Under the pieces are notes generated by a model. That model saw only the letters and a list, made by a program, of their open reading frames with translations, had not been told where the DNA came from and ran no database searches. This document shows positions 16,672-24,129 of a stretch of 30,614 nt of DNA, piece by piece (position 1 is the first letter of the stretch; each line of letters starts with the position of its first letter). Source of the DNA: Chloroflexota bacterium (GTDB taxonomy: Bacteria; Chloroflexota; Dehalococcoidia; Lucifugimonadales; Lucifugimonadaceae); the NCBI GenBank assembly GCA_013911545.1, contig JACETA010000002.1, positions 1-30,614 of the forward strand, in the 5' to 3' direction. Made by a program: the position numbers and the translations under genes.

Positions 16672-17340
16672 ATGGGAAGATTTAACAAATTACAAACTCT
16701 AAATTATATAAATGAAAATAAAATAGTTCCTGTATTTTATAATTCGGATATTGACGTATCGATAAACGTGATGAAAGCGCTTCATAGGGGCGGCATCAAA
16801 GTTCTTGAATTCACAAATAGGGGTGACTTTGCTTGGGAAGTATTCAATGATCTCGAAAAATATTGTCGTGATAATTTACCTGATATGATTCTGGGAGCTG
16901 GCTCAATATCAGATGAAACAATGGCTAATATGTATATTTCCTCCGGATCTAATTTTATAGTTGGCCCTTTAACAAATAGGGGCGTTGCTCTTGCTTGCAA
17001 TAGAAAGAAAATCCCTTATATGCCCGGTTGCCTAACACCATCTGAAATATCAAAAGCTGAAGAGTTGGGTTGTGATGTGGTAAAAGTTTTTCCTGCTGAT
17101 GCAGTAGATGGTCCAGGTTTTATAAAATCTGTTTTAGCCCCAATGCCCTGGAGCTGGATTATGCCCACTGGCGGTGTTGACATGGAAGAAGAGGGTTTAA
17201 AGAGCTGGTTAGATTCAGGTGTTTTTTCTGTTGGGGTTGGGTCTAAATTATTTACAAGCGAAATCATCAAAAACAAAGACTGGGACCTTTTAGAGTCTCA
17301 AAGTAAAAAGCTTGTAGAAATTATCAAAAAAATTAAATAA
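16672..17340 (+). CDS. eda: KDPG/KDPGal aldolase (Eda family, class I)
   Basis: This 222-residue Schiff-base aldolase cleaves 2-keto-3-deoxy-6-phosphogluconate (or the galactonate epimer) to pyruvate and glyceraldehyde 3-phosphate. The expected catalytic Glu46 (LEFTNR) and Schiff-base Lys138 (CDVVKVFPA) are present, together with LGAGSI, FIVGP, YMPGCLTPSE and the phosphate-binding PTGGV. An AAAAGGAAG ribosome-binding site precedes the ATG. It is followed 9 nt later by a KDG kinase that would make its substrate, the standard final two steps of hexuronate or aldonate breakdown. The length is normal for the family. Confidence 0.93.
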   Translation: MGRFNKLQTLNYINENKIVPVFYNSDIDVSINVMKALHRGGIKVLEFTNRGDFAWEVFNDLEKYCRDNLPDMILGAGSISDETMANMYISSGSNFIVGPLTNRGVALACNRKKIPYMPGCLTPSEISKAEELGCDVVKVFPADAVDGPGFIKSVLAPMPWSWIMPTGGVDMEEEGLKSWLDSGVFSVGVGSKLFTSEIIKNKDWDLLESQSKKLVEIIKKIK

Positions 17341-17349
17341 GGAGATGAG

Positions 17350-18372
17350 ATGAAAAAAGTAGCTACATTTGGTGAAATATTATTAAGGCTTGCTACACCT
17401 AACAAAGAAAGAATATTGCAAGCTAAAAATTTTGACGCAGATTATGGAGGAGGAGAATACAATGTTGCTGTTTCCTTATCTCAATTTGGGGTTCCTACAA
17501 AATTTGTCACTGCCCTTCCTAGTAATGCAGTTGGTGACTCTGCAATGTTCAGAATAAAGGGATTCGGGATTGATTCTTCATCGATTGTAAGGCAGGGCGA
17601 CAGAATGGGGTTATATTTTTTGGAACATGGAGCTGCGATGAGGGCTTCAAAAGTTGTTTATGATAGAGCTAGAAGTTCTATAAGTGAAATTAAATCAGGT
17701 GATATCGATTGGGAAAAAGCATTTAATGGGGTTGATTGGTTTCACTTTACAGGAATCACTCCTGCATTATCTAGTTCTGCTGCTGCAGTTACTTCTGAAG
17801 CAGCAAGTGCGGCAAAAGATTTAGGGCTTACTGTAAGTGCTGATATGAATTACAGAAAAAATTTATGGTCACCTCAAGAAGCTCAATTGATAATGAAGCC
17901 CTTAATGAAATATGTTGATATTGCTATAGGGAACGAAGAGGATGCTGAAAAATGCCTTGGAGTATCTGCGGAAAATCAAGATGTTACTTCAGGTGAATTA
18001 AATCCAGAGGCTTATAAAGGGGTTTTATCAAAACTTACGGAAAACTTTGGGTTCAAAAAAATAGGAATAACATTAAGAGAAAGTATTTCAGCAAGTGATA
18101 ATAATTGGTCTGCCATATATTCTGATAATGGTGACATTTATATTGGAAATAAATATTCTATCCATATGGTTGATAGAGTAGGTGGAGGTGATTCTTTTTC
18201 TGCAGGAATTATTTATGGAAATATTATGAACATGACTGCGGAGGAGACATTAAATTTTGCTGTTGCATCTTCTGCCTTGGCTCATACAATTCATGGAGAC
18301 CTAAATTTAGTTACATTATCTGAAGTAAATTCAATAGTAAAAGGTGATACCAGTGGGAGAGTTCAAAGATAA
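17350..18372 (+). CDS. kdgK: 2-keto-3-deoxygluconate kinase (PfkB family)
   Basis: This 340-residue ribokinase/PfkB-family sugar kinase most likely phosphorylates KDG to KDPG with ATP. It has the N-terminal GEILLRLATP, the family glycine motif DYGGGEYNVAVSLSQFG, DMNYRKNLW, an IGNEEDAEKCLG segment, and the catalytic anion-hole motif GGGDSFSAG with base Asp281. A strong AAGGAGATGAG ribosome-binding site precedes the ATG. Pairing with the adjacent KDPG aldolase makes the KDG assignment much stronger than the family alone would allow. Just after its stop there is a weak hairpin plus T-run (18377-18402), inside the start of the next gene. Confidence 0.92.
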   Translation: MKKVATFGEILLRLATPNKERILQAKNFDADYGGGEYNVAVSLSQFGVPTKFVTALPSNAVGDSAMFRIKGFGIDSSSIVRQGDRMGLYFLEHGAAMRASKVVYDRARSSISEIKSGDIDWEKAFNGVDWFHFTGITPALSSSAAAVTSEAASAAKDLGLTVSADMNYRKNLWSPQEAQLIMKPLMKYVDIAIGNEEDAEKCLGVSAENQDVTSGELNPEAYKGVLSKLTENFGFKKIGITLRESISASDNNWSAIYSDNGDIYIGNKYSIHMVDRVGGGDSFSAGIIYGNIMNMTAEETLNFAVASSALAHTIHGDLNLVTLSEVNSIVKGDTSGRVQR

Positions 18373-18880
18373 TTTTAGACTTAAAAATTTAGTCTTTTTT
18401 TTATCTTTCACATTAATTATTTTTAATTTAAATTTTATTTATGCTGATGAGCATTTAGAAAAAATAGAAAGTCTAAAATCAAAAAATTATTCTATTAATA
18501 TTTATTACCCTTCTAATCCAAAGGTAGGTTATTTAGACTTAGAAATTGAATTTTCTAAAATTCCAGAGGACATAAAACTTTTATTAATAGCGAGCTTAGA
18601 TGAAGATAAATTTCAAACATACGCTCTAAGTTCAACTGATGAGCCAAAAATATATAAATGTGTATTTGATTTAGAAAAAAGTGGCTTATGGAATTTTGAT
18701 GTTTCTATAGCTGGTCCATCAGGGACAGAAGAAAATTTGTATTTTCAAATTAATTTATTAGACAGGAATCGAGAAACAAGTCCATTTTCTCTTTCATTTT
18801 ATTTATTTAGTTTTATATTTTTAGCCATATTTCTTGGACCATTGTATATTTTTAGGAAAGATATATTTAATAAACCGTGA
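18353..18880 (+). CDS. Secreted, C-terminally membrane-anchored protein of unknown function
   Basis: From a GTG at 18353 (preceded by AAAGGTG) this is about 175 residues. A GTG at 18344 is also possible and adds three residues. No ATG is available. The N-terminus is a clear signal peptide: basic FKDNFRLK, a hydrophobic stretch LVFFLSFTLIIFNLNF, and a likely cleavage after IYA before DEHLEK. The middle (about 110 residues) is beta-rich with PKVGYLDLEIEF and KSGLWNFDVSIAGPSG, reminiscent of YtkA/FixH or CopC-like beta sandwiches, but that is a weak resemblance. A single transmembrane helix (FSLSFYLFSFIFLAIFLGPLYIF) and a short basic tail end the protein. It overlaps kdgK by 20 nt and precedes the oxidoreductase by 6 nt. 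The function is unknown. Confidence 0.75.
   Translation: MGEFKDNFRLKNLVFFLSFTLIIFNLNFIYADEHLEKIESLKSKNYSINIYYPSNPKVGYLDLEIEFSKIPEDIKLLLIASLDEDKFQTYALSSTDEPKIYKCVFDLEKSGLWNFDVSIAGPSGTEENLYFQINLLDRNRETSPFSLSFYLFSFIFLAIFLGPLYIFRKDIFNKP
18377..18402 (+). terminator. Weak terminator-like hairpin just after kdgK
   Basis: AGACT (18377-18381) pairs with AGTCT (18391-18395) around an AT-rich loop, followed by eight T (18395-18402). It begins 5 nt after the kdgK stop but lies inside the signal-peptide codons of the next gene. It may reduce read-through into the distal genes, or may be an accident of AT-rich coding sequence. Confidence 0.3.
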
Positions 18881-18886
18881 GATAAA

Positions 18887-20077
18887 ATGGCAAATTTTAA
18901 AGTCGCACTTGTTGGAGTTGGACAAAGAGGCCTTCAACATTTGAAAGCATTATCAGATTTAAGGGACGAAGGGTTAATTTCAATTCAAGCATTGGTTGAT
19001 CCGTTTGAAGAAAATCTAAAAAAAGAAAAAATTGATTCTTATATCTCTAATTACAATGAAAAGGGGATTAAACTTTTTACAGACTATGAAGAAATGATTA
19101 ATTCTGTTGATGTAGACGGAATATGGTTTGTGATCCCACCAAACCAACACAAAAATGAAATAATTTCTGCAGCTGAAAAAGGAATTGCTATATTTGCTGA
19201 AAAACCCCAAAGTTTATATTTAGATGAAATCTTTCCTATGGCAGAAGCAATTGAAAAAAATAATGTTGCATCTATTTGTGGCTTTCAAATGGAATATGAC
19301 CCTTGGTACACAAAGGTAAGAAGTTATTTAAAAGGAAAAAATATATCCTCAATGATGATGATCAACTGTGGTGCTGTTGAAACTCACGGAGTTAAGCACT
19401 CAATAATTACTAAAGGTGAAGGTCCTCAAAATAGAATTTGGACGGCTGATAGAAACTGGTCCGGTACTTCCATGGTTGAAGCAGGAATCCACCAAACAGA
19501 CTTAATGAGATATTGGTCCAATGATGAAATTGAATGGGTTATAGCTAACTATGTTGAAAGGCCTGAGAGCTTACAAAAATCACAAGGAAATAATCCAATT
19601 TCTTATCATGTCTCATTTGGATTAAAAAAAGGCGGAATTGCAAATTTAACACTTACAAAACCAGCTGGTGTCTTTTTTATGGAAAGATATGACTACATAT
19701 TAACAACAAATTCGATGATTAAATTTGAAGAAGATTTAATGGTGTACGGAATTGACAAGGATGACTATAACATTAATTTAGGGAGAGAACATTTTAGAAA
19801 TAGAAATGTTTTCAAAAAAGAAGAAATAGAAAAAATAATTGCTAAGGGACCTCACAATGACCCCATGGGTCAAATAAATACAAAAAAGATATCTGAATGT
19901 TTTATTAAATCAATCGTCGATAATAAGCCTGAATTACGAAGCAATTCTTTTTCATCTTCAATTAATTCGCTATCTAGTGTTTTGGCGGCGAACGTTTCGG
20001 CAAACTTAGGTGGAGAAAAAATAAATATTAAAGAATTTGAATATTCAAATAAATTTTCAAATTATAGAAAAAAATGA
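18887..20077 (+). CDS. Gfo/Idh/MocA-family NAD(P)-dependent oxidoreductase
   Basis: This 396-residue protein has an N-terminal Rossmann domain with GVGQRG (10-15), an ALVDP turn, IPPNQH and the family signature EKP (105-107, FAEKPQS), followed by a Gfo/Idh/MocA C-terminal domain with GFQMEYDP, the GAVETHGVKHS segment and GIHQTDLMRYW, where His is in the usual catalytic position. Members oxidise or reduce sugars, inositols and sugar acids. It lies between a KDG-kinase cluster and an enolase-superfamily enzyme whose ATG overlaps its stop (ATGA), so a sugar dehydrogenase or epimerase role in the same pathway is likely. The substrate is not determined. The ATG at 18887 has only weak ribosome-binding sequence. 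Confidence 0.9.
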   Translation: MANFKVALVGVGQRGLQHLKALSDLRDEGLISIQALVDPFEENLKKEKIDSYISNYNEKGIKLFTDYEEMINSVDVDGIWFVIPPNQHKNEIISAAEKGIAIFAEKPQSLYLDEIFPMAEAIEKNNVASICGFQMEYDPWYTKVRSYLKGKNISSMMMINCGAVETHGVKHSIITKGEGPQNRIWTADRNWSGTSMVEAGIHQTDLMRYWSNDEIEWVIANYVERPESLQKSQGNNPISYHVSFGLKKGGIANLTLTKPAGVFFMERYDYILTTNSMIKFEEDLMVYGIDKDDYNINLGREHFRNRNVFKKEEIEKIIAKGPHNDPMGQINTKKISECFIKSIVDNKPELRSNSFSSSINSLSSVLAANVSANLGGEKINIKEFEYSNKFSNYRKK

Positions 20078-21225
20078 AGATAAAATTAACTAACATTTAT
20101 TCATTTCCTGTAAGGGCAAAAACAGATTGGCTAATTCTTGAAATAATTTCTGAAAACAATATTAAAGGATATTCAGAACTTACTATGTCAAATTATTACA
20201 AAAGAGATGAATTAATATCAATTACTAAAAAACTAATAAAAACATTATCAAGTAAAGATATTGAAAATGATAATCAAGTAAAAGAGATTTTAGAAGAAAA
20301 TAAAGAAGAGTCTCTAATTTTTAATACTTCTATTAGTGGCATCAGAAGTGCATGCTCAGATATTTTTTCAAAAATAAAAAAAGTTCCAATGAATATTTAT
20401 TTAGCAGAAATAAAAAAAAGGGAAAAATCTGATTCGGTTGAATTGTATGCAAATATAAATAGATCTCTTTTGCCAAATAACCATGGGCCTGTAGATAGAA
20501 GCTCTAGCTCTTTTTTTAATATGGCAAAAAAAGCGAATAATGCTGGTTTCAAAAAAATAAAATGCGCTCCTTTCGATGGATTTGAAAGTGAAGAGTATGA
20601 GAATAAAAAGTTTATAAAAGCAGGAATAGATAAAGTTTCATTGATATCAAAAAAATTTAAGAATGAAATTGAAATTTTGGTAGATTGTCATTCAAAATTT
20701 AGTTTAAATGAATCCAAGGTTGTAGAAAAGAAACTCTATGATTTAGGCGTAAAGTGGTTTGAAGAGCCTATGGACCCTCAAAAAAATTTAAAGGAACTTA
20801 AAGAACTAAAACAGCTTATAAAAAGTAAACTTGTAGGCGGCGAAGAGTTTTATGGTATTAATAAATTTTATACTTTAATTATAAATAATTTTTTAGATAT
20901 CGTAATGCCAGATATTAAATATTGTGGCGGCATTGAAGAGGCAATGAATATCGGGGTAAAGCTAGAGAATATTTCTGACGAATGCTTTTCAATACATTGT
21001 CCCTCAGGCCCAATATCATTAGCTGGGAGTGCTCATGTTACATCTGCATTATCATCTAAATTGCCATTGGAGCATGCAGTTTTTGAAATAGAAGATAGAC
21101 ATGAATTTGTATATCCAAATGAAAATATTAAAAATGGAAAATATATATTTAATAATAATTTTGGAATAGGGGTTATTCCTAATTTTTCAAAAGAAAATAA
21201 ACATTTACTCAAAGATTATCTATAA
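20074..21225 (+). CDS. Enolase-superfamily enzyme (mandelate racemase/muconate lactonizing type)
   Basis: This 383-residue protein has the capping domain and barrel of the mandelate racemase/enolase superfamily. The KxK-like segment is FKKIKCAPFDG (about 165-175), the three metal ligands are Asp204 (LVDCHSKF), Glu230 (FEEPMDP) and Glu257 (GGEEFYG), followed by VMPDIKYCGGI and His308 in SIHCPSGP. This is the layout of acid-sugar dehydratases and racemases that abstract a proton alpha to a carboxylate. Because it lies behind a Gfo/Idh oxidoreductase (4-nt overlap) and downstream of KDPG aldolase and KDG kinase, an aldonate dehydratase making a 2-keto-3-deoxy acid is the best inference. The precise sugar is open. 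Confidence 0.9.
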   Translation: MKIKLTNIYSFPVRAKTDWLILEIISENNIKGYSELTMSNYYKRDELISITKKLIKTLSSKDIENDNQVKEILEENKEESLIFNTSISGIRSACSDIFSKIKKVPMNIYLAEIKKREKSDSVELYANINRSLLPNNHGPVDRSSSSFFNMAKKANNAGFKKIKCAPFDGFESEEYENKKFIKAGIDKVSLISKKFKNEIEILVDCHSKFSLNESKVVEKKLYDLGVKWFEEPMDPQKNLKELKELKQLIKSKLVGGEEFYGINKFYTLIINNFLDIVMPDIKYCGGIEEAMNIGVKLENISDECFSIHCPSGPISLAGSAHVTSALSSKLPLEHAVFEIEDRHEFVYPNENIKNGKYIFNNNFGIGVIPNFSKENKHLLKDYL

Positions 21226-21231
21226 CTCAGT

Positions 21232-21936
21232 ATGCACCTAGAAAATGACAAAGCTTTTTGGTTAAGTAGAAATAATTTAATTAATTTATTTTCTGTTAAT
21301 GAGTTTAAAGAAAAAATTATTAAGATAAATGTATTTAACTCCAAGGAGTTTAAAGATTTTAGCGTACTTGATTCTTTAATTATGCATAATGAAAATTTGA
21401 TTATTTTAAAAACAAATGACTACAATATTTACCTGTCTTTACCTTTTAATTTTGAAAGCAATTTTAATAACCTAGAAGAAATAATAAATTTCATTCAAAA
21501 TGACAGAGAAATATTTATTTTCTTTATTGAACTTGGATCTTGGATAATAGGAAAAATTAAATTCAAAGAAATATTGGCTTCAAAAAGAGGGTCAAGATAT
21601 GTGAAAGGGAGGCATAAAGCTGGGGGTCAATCGCAAAGAAGATTTGAACGCAATAGAGAAAAATGGATTGAAGAGCTCTATAAAAAATTCGTTTTAAATA
21701 TTAATGACTTTTTTAAAAAAAATATAGACGAAAGTGATTATTATTTGGCATTTGGCGAAGAGAAAGTAATTAATGATTTATTTAATTATGACTTCAAAAA
21801 TAAAAACAAATTTATTAAAAGAAAGTCTAGCCTTAAAAACTATAATTCAAAAACTCTTGTAAGCGCTTCCACAAATATTTGGTCTTCAAGAGTATACATT
21901 GATACGAAAAATGCTATAGTAAAAAATTATGATTAG
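21232..21936 (+). CDS. acVLRF1-type peptidyl-tRNA hydrolase/release factor
   Basis: This 234-residue protein has an eRF1-like catalytic segment, SRYVKGRHKAGGQSQRRFER (about 122-141), matching the Vms1-like release factor (VLRF1) family described from Actinobacteria and Chloroflexi (acVLRF1). The GGQSQ glutamines (Q133, Q135) and the following basic stretch correspond to the catalytic loop that hydrolyses peptidyl-tRNA on stalled ribosomes in Vms1/ANKZF1. The N-terminal 110 residues are a beta-rich domain ending WIIGKIKF, and the C-terminal part includes YLAFGEEKVI. It starts 6 nt after the enolase-family gene and overlaps the aminotransferase by 8 nt, so it is cotranscribed with metabolic genes. 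The biochemical role is inferred from family knowledge. Confidence 0.75.
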   Translation: MHLENDKAFWLSRNNLINLFSVNEFKEKIIKINVFNSKEFKDFSVLDSLIMHNENLIILKTNDYNIYLSLPFNFESNFNNLEEIINFIQNDREIFIFFIELGSWIIGKIKFKEILASKRGSRYVKGRHKAGGQSQRRFERNREKWIEELYKKFVLNINDFFKKNIDESDYYLAFGEEKVINDLFNYDFKNKNKFIKRKSSLKNYNSKTLVSASTNIWSSRVYIDTKNAIVKNYD

Positions 21937-22849
21937 CTCCGAAAGAATTACATATATGAATGGTGACTTTATTCCAGAGAGTGAAGCAAAAGTTCATTTC
22001 AGGGACAGAAGTTTTAAATACGGCGACGGTGTTTTTGATATGACAAGAACATTTGGGCACAAAATATTTAAAATTGAAGAACATGTCGAACGGCTTTACA
22101 GGTCACTTAATTATTTAGATATCAAAATAAATTTAACTCCAAAAGAAATGATAGATATTTCAAATGATGTTTTACAAAAGAATCTTCATTTAATTAATAA
22201 AGATGAAGATTATTGGGTGGGCCAAAGAATATCGAGGGGTGTTGACAGGGTAGGCGGCGAACAGTGGGATTTAGAAGGAGGGCCTACAGTGATTGTGGAA
22301 TGCGCACCTCTTCCTCTAAAGCCACGCGCTTCGCTTTATGAAACTGGTATAAAAGTATGGACGCCATCTACCAGAAGAACGCCGTTTCAAAGTATGAGCC
22401 CTAGGGCAAAAACTCATAATTATATAAATTTAATTTTGGGAGACAATGAAGTTAAAAGAATCGATAAAGATGCTTGGGCTATACTTCTTGACCTTAAAGG
22501 AAATTTAACTGAAGGAATGGGAAGCAATATTTTTACAGTTTCAAGCGGGACTATATATACACCTAAAGCTCAAAATGTATTAGGAGGAATAAGCAGAGAA
22601 ACTGTAATAAACCTTGCTAAAGATTCAGGTCTCGACTTAATTGAAAAAGACATTGAAGTTTATGAAGCAATAAATTCTGATGAAATATTTTTAACATCTA
22701 CAAGCCTTTGCATTTGCCCAGTCTCATACTTTAATGGTAAAAAAATCGGAAATAATACTTTTGGGCCAATAACAACAAAACTTATAGATCTTTATCAAAA
22801 TTTTGTATCTTTTGATTTTGTCGGCCAATATCTAAAAAATTTAGATTAA
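21929..22849 (+). CDS. Class IV PLP-dependent aminotransferase (branched-chain/D-amino-acid type)
   Basis: This 306-residue protein is a fold-type IV aminotransferase. It shows MNGDFIPESEA, FRDRSFKYGDGVFDMTRTF, EEHVERL, the PLP lysine Lys161 in SPRAKTHNYINLILG, LTEGMGSNIF, the LGGISRETV segment and the cofactor-side EIFLTSTSLCICPV. These motifs are shared by branched-chain aminotransferase (IlvE), D-amino-acid transaminase and amine transaminases. IlvE-like is the commonest, but substrate-loop residues cannot be assigned with certainty by eye. The ATG lies inside the last codons of the preceding acVLRF1 gene, which indicates translational coupling. The EamA gene follows after 11 nt. Confidence 0.88.
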   Translation: MISSERITYMNGDFIPESEAKVHFRDRSFKYGDGVFDMTRTFGHKIFKIEEHVERLYRSLNYLDIKINLTPKEMIDISNDVLQKNLHLINKDEDYWVGQRISRGVDRVGGEQWDLEGGPTVIVECAPLPLKPRASLYETGIKVWTPSTRRTPFQSMSPRAKTHNYINLILGDNEVKRIDKDAWAILLDLKGNLTEGMGSNIFTVSSGTIYTPKAQNVLGGISRETVINLAKDSGLDLIEKDIEVYEAINSDEIFLTSTSLCICPVSYFNGKKIGNNTFGPITTKLIDLYQNFVSFDFVGQYLKNLD

Positions 22850-22860
22850 AAAGGGCAGGC

Positions 22861-23742
22861 TTGCAAAAGAAAAGAAAAAACTTATCTTTTAAATCTGCAT
22901 CTTTAGATTTATTGCTATCTTTTTTGTGGGGGGGTCATCCAACTGCATTAAAAATTGCTATTCCTTATGCACCGCCAATTAGACAGGGCTGGATGAGATT
23001 TGTTGTGAGTGGCATAGTAATATTTTTTTGGTCAAGATATAAAAAAATTTCTTTATATCCAACCAGGAAAGAAATTAAACCACTTGCACAACTCGGTATT
23101 CTTTTTTCTGTACAGCTACTTTTTTTAAATATTGGAATTAGTAAAACTTCTGTTTCTTCAAGCGTAATATTAAATAGTACATATCCAATATGGGTCATAA
23201 CTTTAGGTCATTTTTTTATTAAAGAGGACAATTTTACTCTTTTAAAACTTTTCGGAGTATCAATTGCATACCTTGGAATAGTGGTTACATATTTTGATTC
23301 TTTCGGTAATTCTGATTTTATTTTAGGTAATTCCTTTTGCCTAGCTTCAGGCTTTCTTCTAGGCGTAAGAACAATATTCTTAGCAAAAAGCAGTGAGTCT
23401 ATTGCGCCAATGAAGCTGTTAATGGCACAAGCTTTTTTTGGGTCTATTATTTTTATAATTTTAAGTATTTTTTTTGAAAGAGATCCTTATATTTTTTCTA
23501 TGATTTTACTTTTATCTATTTTATATCAAGGTGCAATAGTTGCTGGCTTTAATTTCATAGTAAATATTTGGCTACTGAAAAACTATAAGCCTTCTCAGGT
23601 TACTGTTATTCACTTATCTCAGCCAATATTTGGCATACTAATTGGTTTTGTTGTTTTAGGTGAAAATATAGGCCCATTAGTTCTTCTTGGGGCTGTATTA
23701 GTAATTTTAGGTTCAGGCTTAGTTAGAAAAAATTCAAATTAA
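22861..23742 (+). CDS. EamA-family (DMT superfamily) transporter
   Basis: This 293-residue integral membrane protein has about ten hydrophobic segments arranged as two EamA repeats, beginning with SASLDLLLSFLWGGHPTALK and including QLLFLNIGISKTSVSSSVIL and, in the second half, VTVIHLSQPIFGILIGFVVLGE, all typical of the drug/metabolite transporter family. The start is a TTG preceded by AAGGGCAGG. It ends the run that begins at KDPG aldolase, so it may export or import a metabolite of that pathway. EamA substrates cannot be predicted from sequence. It is followed by the groES promoter region with no visible terminator. Confidence 0.9.
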   Translation: MQKKRKNLSFKSASLDLLLSFLWGGHPTALKIAIPYAPPIRQGWMRFVVSGIVIFFWSRYKKISLYPTRKEIKPLAQLGILFSVQLLFLNIGISKTSVSSSVILNSTYPIWVITLGHFFIKEDNFTLLKLFGVSIAYLGIVVTYFDSFGNSDFILGNSFCLASGFLLGVRTIFLAKSSESIAPMKLLMAQAFFGSIIFIILSIFFERDPYIFSMILLLSILYQGAIVAGFNFIVNIWLLKNYKPSQVTVIHLSQPIFGILIGFVVLGENIGPLVLLGAVLVILGSGLVRKNSN

Positions 23743-23763
23743 GTGCTTCATATTTAGTGCTTC
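23742..23763. repeat. Tandem AGTGCTTC repeats upstream of groES
   Basis: Two identical copies of AGTGCTTC (23742-23749 and 23756-23763) are spaced 14 nt apart and sit in the -35/spacer region of the likely groES promoter. Each resembles the right half of CIRCE (GAGTGCTAA) but in direct, not inverted, orientation. They could be a heat-shock operator. Confidence 0.5.
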
Positions 23764-23776
23764 TTTGTGTTAGAAT
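23747..23776 (+). promoter_or_regulatory. Candidate groES-groEL promoter
   Basis: TAGAAT (23771-23776) makes a reasonable -10 element. TTCATA (23747-23752) lies 18 nt upstream as a weak -35. The second AGTGCTTC repeat is inside the spacer and the first touches the -35. Transcription would start near 23783, about 36 nt before groES. Confidence 0.4.
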
Positions 23777-23818
23777 TCATAGTTGGAAAATTACCATAAA
23801 TTTTAGGAGGCAATAAAC

Positions 23819-24112
23819 ATGGCAATCAAGATAAAGCCACTTGGCGATAGAGTTGTTATAGAACCGTCAGAAGATGATGCAGAAAAAAGTGCTGGTGGTA
23901 TCTATATACCTGATACCGCAAAAGAAAAGCCACAAAAAGGTAAAGTAGTTGCTGTTGGTCCTGGAAGGGTTAACGACGATGGCAAAACTCTAGATATGCC
24001 AGTAAAAACTGGTGACACAGTTGTGTATTCAAAATATGCTGGAACCGAATATAGCGAAAACGGTACAGAGTATTTAATTGTAAAAGAGTCAGATATTCTG
24101 GCTATAGTTTAA
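23819..24112 (+). CDS. groES: Co-chaperonin GroES
   Basis: This 97-residue protein is the lid of the GroEL folding chamber. It has the family opening IKPLGDRVVIEP, the mobile-loop region SAGGIYIPDTAKEKPQKG, VAVGPGR, and VKTGDTVVYSKYAGTEY near the end. The length is normal. An excellent AGGAGG ribosome-binding site lies 8 nt before the ATG. groEL follows after 17 nt with its own AGGAGG, giving a classical two-gene operon. Confidence 0.98.
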   Translation: MAIKIKPLGDRVVIEPSEDDAEKSAGGIYIPDTAKEKPQKGKVVAVGPGRVNDDGKTLDMPVKTGDTVVYSKYAGTEYSENGTEYLIVKESDILAIV

Positions 24113-24129
24113 TTTAGGAGGCATTAAAA

